Below the pieces are notes generated by a model. That model worked only from the letters and a program-made list of their open reading frames with translations, was not told the origin of the DNA and did no database searches. This document shows positions 63,588-64,000 of a stretch of DNA of 64,000 nt, piece after piece. Position 1 is the stretch's first letter; the number at the start of each line of letters is the position of its first letter. Source of the stretch: Annona cherimola. Taxonomy: Eukaryota; Streptophyta; Magnoliopsida; Magnoliales; Annonaceae. The stretch is from contig CM059973.1 of the NCBI GenBank assembly GCA_030490835.1, forward strand, positions 47,124,008-47,188,007, given 5' to 3'. The position numbers were made by a program, and so were the translations under genes.

Positions 63588-64000
63588 GGTGTATAAATTA
63601 CCCACATTTTAAGATTTTTAAAAATTGGAAAAATTGCTGGAAAAAACAAGGGCAGCAAGGGACGTGAATGGGGGAGCAGCTGGACGGTGGTGATGTAAAC
63701 GGATTTTTGGACTTTTAAAAATAGTAAAAAACGAATCTATATGGGTAATAATTATCCAGCACATCAAGGGGATAAGCATGTAATTAAGTGGCTGTGGAAA
63801 ATGCCCCCGCAAGTGGGGCCCACAGCTGGAACTTCCAGCTCCACAAGGCATGCACGTTCACATCTATTGGGAGTTTGGAGAATTTTTCCAAGTGCTGAAA
63901 CTTGCAAAAATCCCTGAAAATTCGTGATTATCAGCTACCCATTAAAGGATGCAAAAATGGACAGCTTGGTCTCATGCAAATGTCGTGCAATGATATTTTA
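63588..64000 (+). repeat. Partial unit at right window edge
   Basis: The last 413 bases are a unit cut by the window end in the CAATGATATTTTA segment. The satellite continues beyond the window. Confidence 0.95.

Larger units (their letters stand above)
1..64000 (+). repeat. Uninterrupted satellite array, ~474-bp unit, 134 complete copies plus two partial ends
   Basis: The same ~474-bp sequence recurs head-to-tail across the whole window in one orientation. The anchor is the G directly before GTGTATAAATT. Its spacing is 472-476 bp in all but two units (458 bp at 105-562 and 464 bp at 2461-2924). In order, each unit carries a TATAAAT-containing junction, an A-tract cluster, a G-rich stretch, a second A-tract cluster, a GGGCCC-centred dyad, a CACATGTG/AAGCTT segment, and a GTCATA/TATGAC dyad. 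No insertion, inversion or non-satellite sequence was found. Sampled G+C is ~35%. Functional class (centromeric, pericentromeric or subtelomeric) is inferred from architecture only, and the family is not one I recognise. Confidence 0.98.

Noticed and set aside
1..64000. CRISPR array
   Set aside because: The repeated element is ~474 bp with no unique spacers. There is no short repeat/spacer alternation and no cas gene.
1..64000. tRNA, rRNA, telomeric repeat or viral sequence
   Set aside because: No cloverleaf-like or rRNA-like segment, no TTAGGG/TTTAGGG tandem and no polymerase-like frame was seen. Every stretch is accounted for by the satellite unit.

Overview
The whole 64 kb window is one tandem satellite DNA array. 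I see no protein-coding gene, RNA gene, transposon or CRISPR array. The same unit of about 474 bp repeats head-to-tail on one strand from the first base to the last. Using the G of the near-invariant 'TTAG/GTGTATAAATT' junction as an anchor, I located 135 anchors (first 105, last 63588). They bound 134 complete units plus partial units at both ends. Apart from two units with internal deletions (458 and 464 bp), every anchor spacing is 472-476 bp. Nothing is inserted and nothing is inverted. One 480-base sample (541-1020) is about 35% G+C, with CpG at roughly 0.4 of expectation.

This architecture (long pure array, higher-order repeats, CpG loss, A-tracts, dyads) is that of eukaryotic centromeric, pericentromeric or subtelomeric heterochromatin. 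CpG loss fits a genome with DNA methylation, such as a plant or vertebrate. I do not recognise the satellite family and cannot name the species.

The interest lies in the higher-order layout. I gave letters to unit types by diagnostic variants. (1) 1-26.1 kb is a left domain whose units end in 'CTAATTAGG'. It contains a tandem 3-unit repeat (V-W-B, 9555-12398), a tandem 2-unit repeat (V-X, 12872-14767) and a C-B-P cassette used twice (19984 and 22353). (2) At 26.1 kb a right domain begins, with 'CTAATTGGG' and 'GAATTCAGGG' variants. Its D, E, F and G types are arranged as shuffled dimers to 36.5 kb. (3) 36.5-49.8 kb is a ladder of higher-order copies of 9, 9, 7 and 3 units (order I-J-K-L-N-O-C-B-P) that shorten by whole units from the same end. 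This repeat joins right-domain units (I-N) to left-domain units (O-P). (4) 49.8-55.0 kb is a copy of the 23.8-27.5 kb region, edited by chimeric units and a short conversion tract. (5) 55.0-60.3 kb is a second higher-order repeat (I-J-K-L-G-H-S) sharing the I-J-K-L cassette. (6) 60.3-64 kb is less ordered.

No genes act together here. Any function would be structural or chromatin-based. Candidate signals repeated in the units are a 24-nt dyad around GGGCCC, a 15-nt palindrome beside it, further short dyads, two A-tract clusters, and a G-quadruplex motif confined to one set of unit types. The short open frames recur only because the DNA repeats; I treat them as non-coding.
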